Part shown: in pieces, positions 51,089 to 62,100 of the stretch
How the letters are laid out: every line of letters starts with the position of its first letter
How positions within the stretch are numbered: the first letter of the stretch is position 1
Assembly: GCA_963281155.1 (NCBI GenBank)
Contig: CAUJLY010000006.1
Location: 6,262,001-6,326,000 of the forward strand
Origin: Rhabditophanes sp. KR3021
Taxonomy: Eukaryota > Nematoda > Chromadorea > Rhabditida > Alloionematidae
Direction: 5' to 3'
Length of the DNA stretch: 64,000 nucleotides
Position numbers and translations under genes: made by a program
The notes under the pieces: generated by a model
Told to the model about the DNA's origin: nothing
What the model saw: only the letters and a program-made list of their open reading frames with translations
The model's database searches: none

Positions 51089-54000
51089 TTATTTTTTGCT
51101 TATCGGCCTTAATTTGCTCAACCATGAAGTACCTGCTCGCTTGACAACTTTTTGCAATTGTACAGGATTAAGAAAAGATGTATCAGTGTTTTTGTCGGGC
51201 GATCCAAAAGTGGTAAAATTAGCAGGCGCTGTTGATTCCATTTGCTGTAATTTGGCCATTGCATTCATCTTAGCAATTGAACTTCTTACATTATTTAACG
51301 ATGAGTTATAAGCATTAACTTCGTCACTAGTTGAAAAAAGATTTGACTGTTGATGTGATGGAAGAAGTTGCGAATTTAAGTTGTTTTTCGAAGTTGAAGA
51401 TCTAACACTTGATCCGATGATTGCACTTGTTGGCTTTTTATTTGAAGGCGTATTCACATTATTAATTATTGATGCAAATGTTTGATTTAAAGGCTGTTGG
51501 TGGTCACTTGATTTAGTCGGTTTTTTGATAGAAATAATATGTGAACGTCGAATAGAGGGAGATGTTGGTATTAAACTTGGGGTAGATATATTATTGTTGA
51601 CTTGATAATAACGTGTACTTTGATTTGGAGAAGATGTCAAAGCTTTGGGTAGTTGAACGGGTGATGTGTATTTATTCGTTCCATAAATGTTTCCGTAATC
51701 TTTGGAAGCATTGGATAAGTTTTCAAAACGACATTTTAAAGCTGCGTACTCAGATGAGTCATTGATGTGTGATTTTGAGGTTGCACTTTTTCCACAAATA
51801 TTGAAATCGGTTTGATGAGTGTATTGTTGTTGTAAGGATCTCTGTTTGACTAATTTTCGTTCTTGAGAATGCCGACTATTAGGAACCATATCATTAAAAG
51901 TGATAACATTACATTTTCTATTCAAGGCTGGAGTAGATTTTGGAGAGTGATGATCAATTACATTACAAGGTTGCGATGGAGGCTTTGTATATGTCGGTTG
52001 TCCTAATTCTTCTTCATTCGAAGAAGACTTTTTGTAGGAACCATTCCCCTTCTTATCTTTAACATCGAATAAACTCTTTGGTCTTTTGGATGCAGCAGTT
52101 AACATATTTTGATTAAACATATTAACGTTCGCATCTATAGTTTGAACATCTTTTGGTGAGCTTTTTGTGTTTTTTACATTCTTTAAATTGCCACCCAACA
52201 TATTGTGTCTGTCATCAATTTTAGGTGAATTGTGTGGACTGACTTTAATATCTTTCCCATTTCTGTATATGATAACACTCTGAGCTTTTGTCTTTTCTTT
52301 ATGATCATTTTTATTTTCTTGGAAAATAATTTTGTCATTGCAAATTTCAGATAAACTCCGAGCAAAGTCGAACAATCTTAAAAACTCAGTCTCAATACTT
52401 TGTTCGTTTGATTCTGCTTGATTGTCAATATTTGTTTCTAAACCTTTTTTATATTGTTCCATCCTGTTGCCATGTAGTTTGAAGGGTAAATAAAAACTAA
52501 GACATTTTTGGACACACAGATCTTTGTTATTAATCCCATGAAAAGAATGAGATCTTTTTCGCATATTTTGTTGTTTTTTGTCTTGAGTTATTTGTAATTT
52601 TTGTCGTTCGATTTGAGCATGCGTAATTAACAAAGATGTCTGCAAGTGCAATATCTCTAGTTCACTGCTATTTAAAGCGTTGCATTTTTCCACTAAATGT
52701 TTTCGTATATTACTTAACTATAAATAAACATTATTAAACACCCACAAGTAAAAATATGTACAAACTTTTCGAACAATGCTCATTGTAAATGAATATAATG
52801 CATCATACGATGGCATCATCTTCAACTTTCTTCTCATATTTTCATCGTCCTCATCAAAATCCTTATCTGTAGCATTCATTTGAATTAAGGCAAAATTTTC
52901 TCTTTGTAAACGTTCAACTTGTTCAAGACATGATTGATAAGCATTTTGATCTCTAATAGAATGGTTTAACATCAATTGTTGGTTTTTAACACACTCTTCC
53001 TTTACATTTTTGAGTGTTTTCTCGAACTCACTTAGTTTACCATCAATCTTGTTGATCATTTTGATTTTTTGGCTTTCTAAACGTTCATTTTGATAGGCAT
53101 TGTCAAAAGCCTCGTTCATTATGCATTTTCGTTTCCATGAATCAGACTAAAAATACTAATGAAATGAATTAATTTAAAAATTACCTGTCTCTCTAAACTG
53201 GCATACTTATTTTCCAAGTTTTCAACAACCTTATTTTTTTGAGTCAAATCTTCCGTTAACTTGCTGTTAAAATTCTTCAAATTGTCGAGTTCATTTTTCA
53301 AAGAAACATTTTCATTTCTCAGGCCAATATATTCATTTTGATTAGTATGTCTGTAATTTTCTTCCGAAGTATCACGACTGTCCATCATATTTTTGTAGCT
53401 TGCTGCTTTTTTTTGTATATGTGAAGCTACGATGGTACTTCTATCTGGTTCCAAATAAACCACACTTTTTGGTCTTTGTTTTTTATTTTTGTAAAGAGAT
53501 TCTTCCTCACTTTCGTCATAAAAATGAGTTTTGCAATTGGTAGGTTGCTTTTCAAATAAGCTCCGGCAAGATTTTGCAAAACTTGGTTTTAAGGTAGATT
53601 TACGAACTGCAGGTTTTTCTTCATCCTTACCTGTCTTGCTATCCCCTTTTTGTTTGATGGCTAAAGTTTTTTCATAATTATTGCGAGCGTCAACATTCTC
53701 ATTTTCAGTCATTTTTCGTTTTCTTTGCTTCTTATTAATGAAAGCTCCGACGTTGAAATTGGAAGGAATAGGCATAGACATTCTATTTCTTTCACTTTTC
53801 CTTTTGATTCCAATGAATTCAAGAAAACTTGCTCGGCTAGATGACATTGTATCGGGAGGTTCAATAGAAGAACTAGCAGATATACTTGATGGACTTGCAT
53901 GATCTGAACCTTTTTGATGGCTATTTACGTGCAATCTTCTCATCATACTTCTTCTCGGCCTTAGCAATGAATCAAGTTTGTCTATATTATTTTGTTCTGT

Positions 54001-54736
54001 AACATCTATTTCAGGTAACATTACTTCTGCAAATATCGAATTTTCATTTTCCGAATCAGACATTTCGGGTAGAACTAATGGGGGAATCTTCATTTTTTGT
54101 GATCTAAGAGACAAATTGTCTATTGAGTAGTCAGTTGAATATGAACTTGTGGTTAGGCAATCCTATGAAATAGAAAAAATATATATTAATTTGATAACTA
54201 TTAACTTACTTTTCTTGGAGGACTACTAAGTCTTTCTCTGGCACCAGTTCTAATCTCATTACTAGACAACATTTTTCTGTATGAAGGCAACAATTTAGGA
54301 ATAATGCTAGTTCTTCCACTGTCTAAAAAAGCTCCAACTCGGTGTACTACACCAAGACGAGCTGCTACAGGTGGAGTAGTTTCGGTTGACGAAGTACTGT
54401 TTTCAAGTATTCTACGTCTTAGTTTGCGATTTTCTTTTCTTAGTTGACCGATCTCACCAACTAGACTACATAAAGTGCCTAAAAAATAAAGGGTAAATGA
54501 ATGTGTTGGTGATTAAGTAATTACCCAAGACAGGGCTCTCATCTGGCATATCATCGGATGTGTCAGTGTTAGCGCATTGTTGCATTGACTCTAATTCCCG
54601 TAAAAATTCGTCCTCCTCAGTCTCATATCTAAATGTGATTAAAAAATGAGTTAATTAAAACAATGTTACGAACATCTCGTTTGTTCTAAAAATACCTGGA
54701 TATGATTTGATGTAACATTTGAGAGTCTTCATTCAT
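51089..54736 (-). CDS. Large coiled-coil and disordered protein, possible microtubule-tip partner
   Basis: Not identified with a named family. Six exons: 54736-54696, 54628-54525, 54478-54210, 54162-53185, 53146-52766, 52717-51089; 1133 residues, all phases consistent. The N-terminus (residues 1-48) is acidic and helical. A short basic coiled coil follows (GEIGQLRKENRKLRRRIL). A Ser/Arg-rich disordered stretch leads to a long coiled coil (about 390-590, LRNENVSLKNELDNLKN...). The C-terminal 500 residues are low-complexity Ser/Asn/Gln/Pro with scattered basic patches. SIIP and SLIP tetrapeptides in basic Ser/Pro surroundings fit the SxIP motif that binds EB proteins. No signal peptide or membrane segment is present. 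A cytoskeletal scaffold is the most likely role; that is inference. Confidence 0.85.
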
Positions 54737-55781
54737 ATTTAATTTGTTATATATTTAAACACTGCAATGATGTCGTTCAAATCCGATTTATGTGACTTTT
54801 CTTTGACAAGAGATTAAGTAATCAGTTTTAGATAAAAAATATGTACAATTTATCTAATGTACATGAATATGTAACCAAAATATTTATAATAAATAAATAT
54901 AATAATGTAGGCTATTCGATTAAAGAGAAGTAAATGATTAGTGGGTTCGTTGAAGACAGTAAATTAAAACGGCTTTTTCATAAAAAGTACGAATACATGT
55001 TAACTTAGACTGCCCCGACCCCAAGCAACTTCATCACTTTGAAAAGTTTAATTAATTTGATCGGTAACTGACCCAGAGGCAAACTTTTTATCTGTTATTA
55101 TATTAATGGATCAACTAAAAATTTGTCCCAAGTGACAATATTAATAGCCACAAGAGTAATGTTTTGCTTGATTGGTTTTATGTGATTATCAAACCACAAA
55201 ATAAAAAGGTAGTGCCAGGTTACACTCAAAAGTTTAACGTATTTATAATAAATGCATTAACATCTGATCCTAACTAAAATTTTAGTTCTTTCTGGACCAC
55301 TACACGTTATAAATTTATTTCACATCTTTTGCTGATCTCCGATCTAAAAGCTCTTTACTAGAGATTTGATACTTTAGTATTAATATGATAAATAACTTAT
55401 TTAAGTATTTCCAGCTTATTGCAATTATTATTAAGCATCAATTTATATGTATTTAATTTATATATTTCCAAATATACAAAACCTCAGATAAATCAAAATT
55501 TTATTTTTACAAATTATAAACATCAGTGGTAACAAATAAAATAAATATAATATTTAAATAGGAGAATAAAAACACCAAGTCATGATTGAACACTCCCAAA
55601 CAAACAGTGCTTTAACATCCAAATAATCAGCATCAAACTGAGTCCTAATTTATGCAATAAATATCCATAGATTCAACCTTACGTAATTGTTTACTCAATA
55701 ACAGATGCTATGGACAAATAAGTATTTTTGAAATATGTGAAAGTGTGTGCATTTATATGTATTTCATTTATAATTGATATA
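54737..55781. other. 1 kb between divergent genes
   Basis: AT-rich DNA between the coiled-coil gene start (-) and a small secreted gene start (+); probable promoters of both. No motif assigned. Confidence 0.5.
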
Positions 55782-56239
55782 ATGCTTACCATTAATAACT
55801 TCAACATAATTTTATTTTTTTTCTGCATTATTTTAAGTTTGGTGGAAAATATTTCGAACCAAGCATCTGATAGTACTGTTGAGTATCCTTTTGTTTGCGG
55901 AATAGATCCCTACAGATTTTTTTCGGCAGTTTGTAAGTTAACCTGGTAATTTAAGTCAAAAAATTTACCTTTTAAAATATTATAGCATGTGAATATTATC
56001 CATCTTGTCCTAATGGTGGATTTGAAATCAACATAAAATGCTACACAGACAAAGATTGTTTAGCAATCAACGATAAATTAACTTGCGTTGAAGATCGCTG
56101 CTGCACGCAGCCAAATGTAATTGCGCAAATAATATTCAAAAATAGTGCGTCAACTATATTCGCAAAATACTACAACTTTAATGAACTCATTTTAATTAAT
56201 TTGGTTCTAATAATCATATCAACAAAGGTTCTTTTATGA
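55782..56239 (+). CDS. Small secreted Cys-motif protein with hydrophobic C-terminus
   Basis: Not recognised. Exons 55782-55932 and 55986-56239 (53-nt intron, phase 1) encode 134 residues. An N-terminal signal peptide (NIILFFFCIILSLVEN) is followed by a compact cysteine module with the pattern C...CEYYPSCPNGG...CYTDKDC...TCVEDRCC, about eight cysteines including a CC pair, similar in spacing to short nematode Cys modules. The C-terminus is hydrophobic (LILINLVLIIISTKVLL), so it may be GPI-anchored or membrane-tethered rather than free. The ATG at 55782 is chosen because it sits directly before the signal core; the frame is open upstream. The gene faces the troponin C gene tail-to-tail, 173 bp between stops. 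Confidence 0.7.
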
Positions 56240-56412
56240 AAAAATTTATAAGAAGTTGCCAAAACATTAGCATATATAATGGAGTTGGTAATGAACTTAT
56301 ATTCTTTTTGTTATTTGTTAAATTGGATAATAGCTTGCTTGGTTAAAATTTTAAATCCAGAATAAATGTAATATATTTGTTTTTTGCGGACATTTTTAAG
56401 ATATATCGGTAT

Positions 56413-57036
56413 TTACTCACCAGACATCATCTCCATGAATTCTAAAAATAGTAATAATCTTATTGCTTGATTTATAATAAATTTACCGTCAAAATCAACT
56501 GTACCAGATCCATCGGCATCAATTTCGGTGATCATTTCATCTAATTCTTCTTCAGAAATGTTATCATCCAAAGCTCTTAAGATATCTCTAAGATCAGAAA
56601 CATTGATGTAACCGTTTCCCTCTTTGTCATAAAGACGGAAAGCTTCGCGAAGTTCTTCCTCAAGTCCGGAGTTATCTTCTCCAGAAACAACGAAATTAGC
56701 TACCATAGCTGCAAATTCTTCAAATTCAATTTCTCCTGAACCATCAGCATCAAATTGTTTGATAAGTTGTTTTAAATCTCTATCTTCAAAAGCTTGTCCC
56801 ATTGTCCTAAGGATTTGGCCAACTTGAGTTGCTCTAATATATCCCTTACTTTCTTTATCGAACATGTTGAAATATTTTCTGAATTCTATAATATTAAAGA
56901 GATTTAACTTAGTTAATTAATGAACAACATACGCTCAATTTGTTCAGCAGAAAGCTGATCAAAAGCATCGGCTACAACATCATCGCCCTGAAAAGAACAT
57001 GCTATAGTTATTCTTTAGTCATAAAATATTTACCAT
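56413..57036 (-). CDS. pat-10: Troponin C, body-wall muscle type
   Basis: Four exons: 57036-57034 (the ATG alone), 56987-56933, 56885-56487, 56441-56413; introns 45-47 nt; 161 residues. Two EF-hand pairs. Loop I (DKESKGYIRATQ) has Gln at position 12 and is probably inactive. Loops II (DADGSGEIEFEE) and IV (DADGSGTVDFDE) are canonical. Loop III (DKEGNGYINVSD) ends in Asp, which is tolerated. Sequence such as RKYFNMFDKE, TQVGQILRTMGQAFE and LREAFRLYDKEGNGYINVSDLRD marks nematode/invertebrate troponin C rather than calmodulin. Family knowledge: the calcium sensor of the thin filament; loss of C. elegans pat-10 arrests embryos paralysed at the two-fold stage. Confidence 0.96.
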
Positions 57037-58366
57037 TCTCTGTTATTACTTGTTCGTAAGATTTCCTAAAAATCAGTAAAGGTTGTATTAGCAACTAAAA
57101 AAATAAAAAATAAAGTATATGAAAGAGATGCTCTATATGAATGTAATTAAATACCATCATAAATAACTATAGTAAATTTTGAGGTAAAACTTAAATCGTA
57201 CAAAAGATATAATTTAATAAGCAGCCTGTAACTTCAAATGATATATTGTGATCTAAGTTAAGGAAAAGATTATTTGAAAGGATGTGGTTACAGGTAAGAT
57301 TTGCTGAAAGTGTTTGTGAAACGTAAGAAGTGTAGGTTATTCTAAGTATTCGAAAACTAGTTGAGATGCTAGACTTTATTAAAATTTTTGATAGTCATAT
57401 ACAAATATACAGATAAATCTAGATATGTGTAGGTAAATCTCTACAGTTTATCCATTCATTATTATTCACCCACAATATCTATAATATTCTTTAGACAACT
57501 ATACGCACACAACTAACCTTCTTTCAGCTAGCTTCATATATTTGCTGAAGTAAATATTACCGAAGTTGCAGTCAAATGTTCTTCTTAAAGATATCCTCAA
57601 GTTGACAGAGCGATACTTCAAAAACTTTATATCCCTGTTTTCAAAGCGGGGTTTGTTAAAGAACTAAATTACTTACTGATTTTTGCTTAAAACTATTTAG
57701 TAAGATCATTAATTATCTTCAAAAAAATTTAAAAAATGAAAATAATTGGATTTTAAAACTACTTCAACATGAAACATATCTTTTCAATATAATTAGTTCT
57801 CAAATCAAAACAGATTCATATTTATTTTTTAAAAATAATCTTTTACCACTTGTTGTAATTTATAGAAGATGTTTGTCAAATGTTACCTTAGTATATGTCA
57901 ATGCTAACAATAGTACATATTGCAACACGATGGAATCCTTTTTCAATCATCTATTTTTGAAAAGTAAGAACGTTTACATTAATTGAAAATGTATTTTATT
58001 AAACGTTCAAATGCTGCCTAATATCATTTGTGCAACAAAGAAATGACATTTTTTGACATAAAGAACATTTTTAACAGAAGAACGTAAAACTAAACACAAA
58101 AAATTTGTAAACAGTTGCTGAGTGATCTGTAAAATAGATTATTGTCATGTCCCTAATAATGATGGCATTGGACAGAATACAACAAAAAAATGTATTAATT
58201 GCCTTTTTTTCTTTTTCACACATATACCAAAAAGATTACTAGGTTTTCGAACAACGGAACATTAAGATCATACAGAGGTTTAAAATCCTCCGTAAGTGAA
58301 AATAGCTCATTGCAACAAAAAACACTTTCAAATAATCTTGCAAAGATAAAGTTTCATTGTTTCAAT
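57037..58366. other. 1.3 kb upstream of the troponin C gene
   Basis: AT-rich region between divergent genes, so the probable muscle promoter of the troponin C gene lies here. The frame at 58199-58402 overlaps the next gene's 5' region and may be UTR. No motif assigned. Confidence 0.45.
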
Positions 58367-59122
58367 ATGGCAGTTAACGTAAGTATTTACTTTTTTAAAT
58401 AATACTTATGGAAGATGTATTAAGGTTGCGAATCCCAAAAAACCTATCAAAAATAAGAAAGAACGTAATTTCGATGACGATTGCTACGCTGATTATTGTA
58501 TTCCATCTAGGGATTTTGTGCCACTTTATAATGAGTTAAGGATAACTGATTTAAATACAAATAGAAGATTGGCTTGGTTTGATAGTCTTCTCTACAATGC
58601 AAAATATGTTGCCGATGTTGATGTTTATAATTTCGATCCCGAAAAAAGTCTTGCAATGGAAAAAACTTTTGAAACAAATTCAAACTATATAGAACTGTTT
58701 AGGTTCTTTGTGTATTTAGTTGCTTACTTAAAAAATGGAAAGTCACACCATTTAAAAAAATACCAAGCGATGTGGAAAGTTTGGGTGAATATAAATGTGT
58801 AAACTTCTCCATGGAAACTTTTCAATTTAAATTGTTTACCATCTATGAAGTAGAAAAGATAAAGAAAGGATCTGATGAGTATCGTACAGAAAGGTTTGTC
58901 TTTAAAGTTTCAAATGGCTTGTATATCTTTGTGGCCATTTGCATTTTTGCTGTTACTGCTCAATGTAATTTTCATAAACATGTACCTGAATACAAATATG
59001 ATGAAGTCCATAAGTTTACAAATGATGACTTAAATGTGTCTTTAATAATATATTACTTGGAAAATAGATGCAATTCAAGCACGAAACTATTAAATTTCAA
59101 ATTCAATATCTTGCGAGAATGA
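58367..59122 (+). CDS. Protein of unknown function, frame broken once
   Basis: Not recognised. Exon 58367-58378 (ATG and three codons) splices over a 46-nt intron to 58425-59122; about 236 residues if one base is restored. The first 100 codons contain a basic start (KKPIKNKKERN), then DCYADYCIPSRDFVPLYNEL and mixed alpha/beta sequence. The frame changes at the A6 run 58730-58735. One more A would give AYLKKWKVTPFKKIPSDVES, running on through FQFKLFTIYEVEKIKK to a stop at 59122. A hydrophobic stretch (GLYIFVAICIFAVTA) lies in the second half but looks more like a buried beta core than a membrane helix. The start is uncertain because the frame is open upstream to 58199. Confidence 0.6.
58730..58735 (+). 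other. One-base frame break in the orphan gene at 58.4-59.1 kb
   Basis: A run of six A. With seven A the two open stretches become a single 233-codon frame in this exon. As read, the first frame stops at about 58802, and the second has no acceptor or start of its own that fits better. Confidence 0.6.
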
Positions 59123-62100
59123 TAATAGACTTATCCTGCATCGACAATTATCAATTATTTCCCTTAAGCAAAATTCAACGTTTTTCCTTTTTTAGGCAAT
59201 TTTTATCTTGAATTCCTTAAAATCCAACATTTATTCAAAGTTCATTAAAGTTTAATCAAGCCCTTTCCATGTTTAACTAATTGTTGAAAAATACCAATTA
59301 CTAAATATCACTAATAAAATTGTTGAAAACTTGTTCATATAAAGTTTAATACCAAATTTTCATAAAGAAATTAACTTTAATTATCCCTAATTTTAAATTC
59401 TTATTGAAAATGATTTGTTGTAAGTAAAATGATTAATAACTGCTTTGTGTTTTAATTCAATAGATCTTCTAATCTTTTAAATATTTATAAAATAACTACA
59501 ATCATTTTTATGAAGACATTAAAATAAAGGAATCTCTAAAATATTTACTTTTCCGATTCTTCGTAAATAATTCACTAACACTAAACAATTCAATCTTTTT
59601 TATTAAAAGTTGCTAAAATATTTTGGCATTATAAACGCCTCCAAGTGGAAAATATATAAATTCAACTTTCTATACTAGGCTAATTGTTTAAATCTTTCAT
59701 AAACACCAAAGAAATAAAACAGTTAAGATTTTTTATACGAAATGTTTTCCAAGATGTAACAAATTTTTTATTTGACATTATAATAAACAAATTTATTGTA
59801 TGTTAAATGCACTATATTTTAAAACATCATCGACACCACAATACAAGAGTCCTTAATTTTTGGCCTTGTACTGTCTAATCAGTGGCAAGCGAAATTAGAC
59901 TTGTTAGGCCTTTCAAATGAATCCAATATTTTATTGTACCTTTTAAATTAGCAAAAAAAGTCTCTGATTTTTAAAATTTGAAACTTTATATCTTATCTCG
60001 ACGTTGGATATATTCTTTTTATTAAGATAAACATTTTTCGTTACACAAATTTATTCTGAACTTTTTTCATGTGAAAACGGCTATTATTAACCCTTTGTCA
60101 CCATAAAGTGAATGACATTTTATACTTGTATACATAAAAATATGGTATAATGATGTATCTCTTTGTGTACCTCACAAACATTTTTAATTTTTAAATCATA
60201 TTAATTTAAAAATTCTGACACTCTATTTAAATGATACATAAAGTTATATTTAGAAACTTTTTGCCATCATCTGGTAATTACTGTTTCTAAATATATAGTT
60301 ACGACATATTACATTTTATTTCTTTATTACATTAGTTTCAAGTCATGAATTGAAAATCATAAAATATAGCATCATTTTATAAGTTCTAGAACATCCCTTT
60401 TTAGCAACCAATTTAAATATGTCATAATTATTTTCTATAATAGATTTTTATTAATGAAATGAATGTAAGCATGTTTGTTTACAAAATTCAAATTAATAAT
60501 TTTAGTCATAAATCCTTGCCCAAATAGAACCATCAACAATGTCATTAATATAAATTGTGTTTTGTAGCAAACGAATATTCTCTTTTTCAAAAAACATAAA
60601 ATGTATTAACTTACTACTTTAACATTGATCATATTAGTTTTATGGCTTGTACTTCCTTATAATATATGTAATAATTATGGCGCAATTGATAATTACAATA
60701 TAGTTATATCTGTAATGTATAAACTTTTTCTTGGATAGATTTGATTCAGCAAATTTGACTAAAAAATTAGGTTCATCATTGGTAAATTTAATTTATTACT
60801 ATATCATATTTTAAATTCTATTATCTCAAAATTTTTCCGAACAAAAATGTGGTTTAATTTGTGTTTGGCATTGGTATATGTGAAAATATACAATTTTTAA
60901 TAGACAATCATGATACCCAGTCTTTACATATTTATAGTTTTTCAAAAATGTTTGAACTATAAGTTTGATACGGCAGCTCAACTTTTTCGAGTAAAAATAT
61001 CTAAGATACATAAAACTATCATTGAAAATATCCTTGTGCATATCTATGTTAGGGTCTAAAATGTTTATAAATGCATAAACATTAGCAAAAAATATTTCGT
61101 CAAAATATAAAAAATGAATTGTATTTTAGCGACTAATTGACTTTTTATTTTCTGGACAGTTACTAAAATCATATTTTTGTGTCAATTTATTTGTCTATAC
61201 TAATCATTATTGAAATATACTTTTCCATCACTAATTCATAAAGCATATTTACGTTTAGCTATTGTTTTTCGTATGTTACGTTAACAGTTCAAGTTTGATA
61301 TATTCTTTGACACATCATAATAATATAAACAATCATATCAATTGTGAAATGTTCTGTTTGAGTATATATTCTTTTTATCAGAGAGTGTCATTGTTATTGA
61401 GGCTTGTTAAAAACAGACCAAAACGTATTATAAAAAATGATAACTTTACCACAAAACTACATCAATTTCTTCCCTAATTTCATCCAACTAACCCAAATCA
61501 AGCTATAAATGTATGGGTAATGACCGTACACCAAAATACACATTTTATTTAGCTATTTTTAAAACCTTCTACATCTTTCTTCTAACTGTAGATTAATTAG
61601 GCAGTGTTTGATTATTATTCGAAATTGACATTCCCAATAATCGAATCTCGTATGACAAATTACGTTAAACTTTTGGTCGTGAATTATATTTCATAGACGC
61701 ATGGTCCAAAACCATTAAAGTATACTTTTCGAATAGTAAAATAGTCTAAAGTTATTTGCAGATCTCTTCTATTAGTTTTTGTGTTCTCGACAGTTTTTTA
61801 AAAATCATTTCTTCCACTGAAGTTATATTTTCAAGAGCATAAATAAATATGATAGATATGTCTTTTGAAGACAATAATCATTATTGCTTTTAATAAGATT
61901 TTTCTTTTGGATCAGTCAGCATCTCCTATTTTTTTCAAGTAAATTTTACACATTTTTGTTTGTCTCAATTACCTTTGCTTTGGACAGAAATTGGATGAGA
62001 TACTTTAAAACACACTAAATTTAATTGAATCTCATACAACTGTTTTTACTTATTTTTTTAAGTGATTCAAATAATAATTTAATATAAGAGGCAAAAGTTT

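Noticed and set aside
51024..51311. 95-codon plus-strand open frame
   Set aside because: Reverse-strand shadow of the last exon of the coiled-coil gene.
12350..58735. Programmed +1 ribosomal frameshifting as an explanation for the four frame breaks
   Set aside because: The four sites share no slippery heptamer, differ in the base involved, and one needs the opposite correction. Homopolymer sequencing error is simpler.
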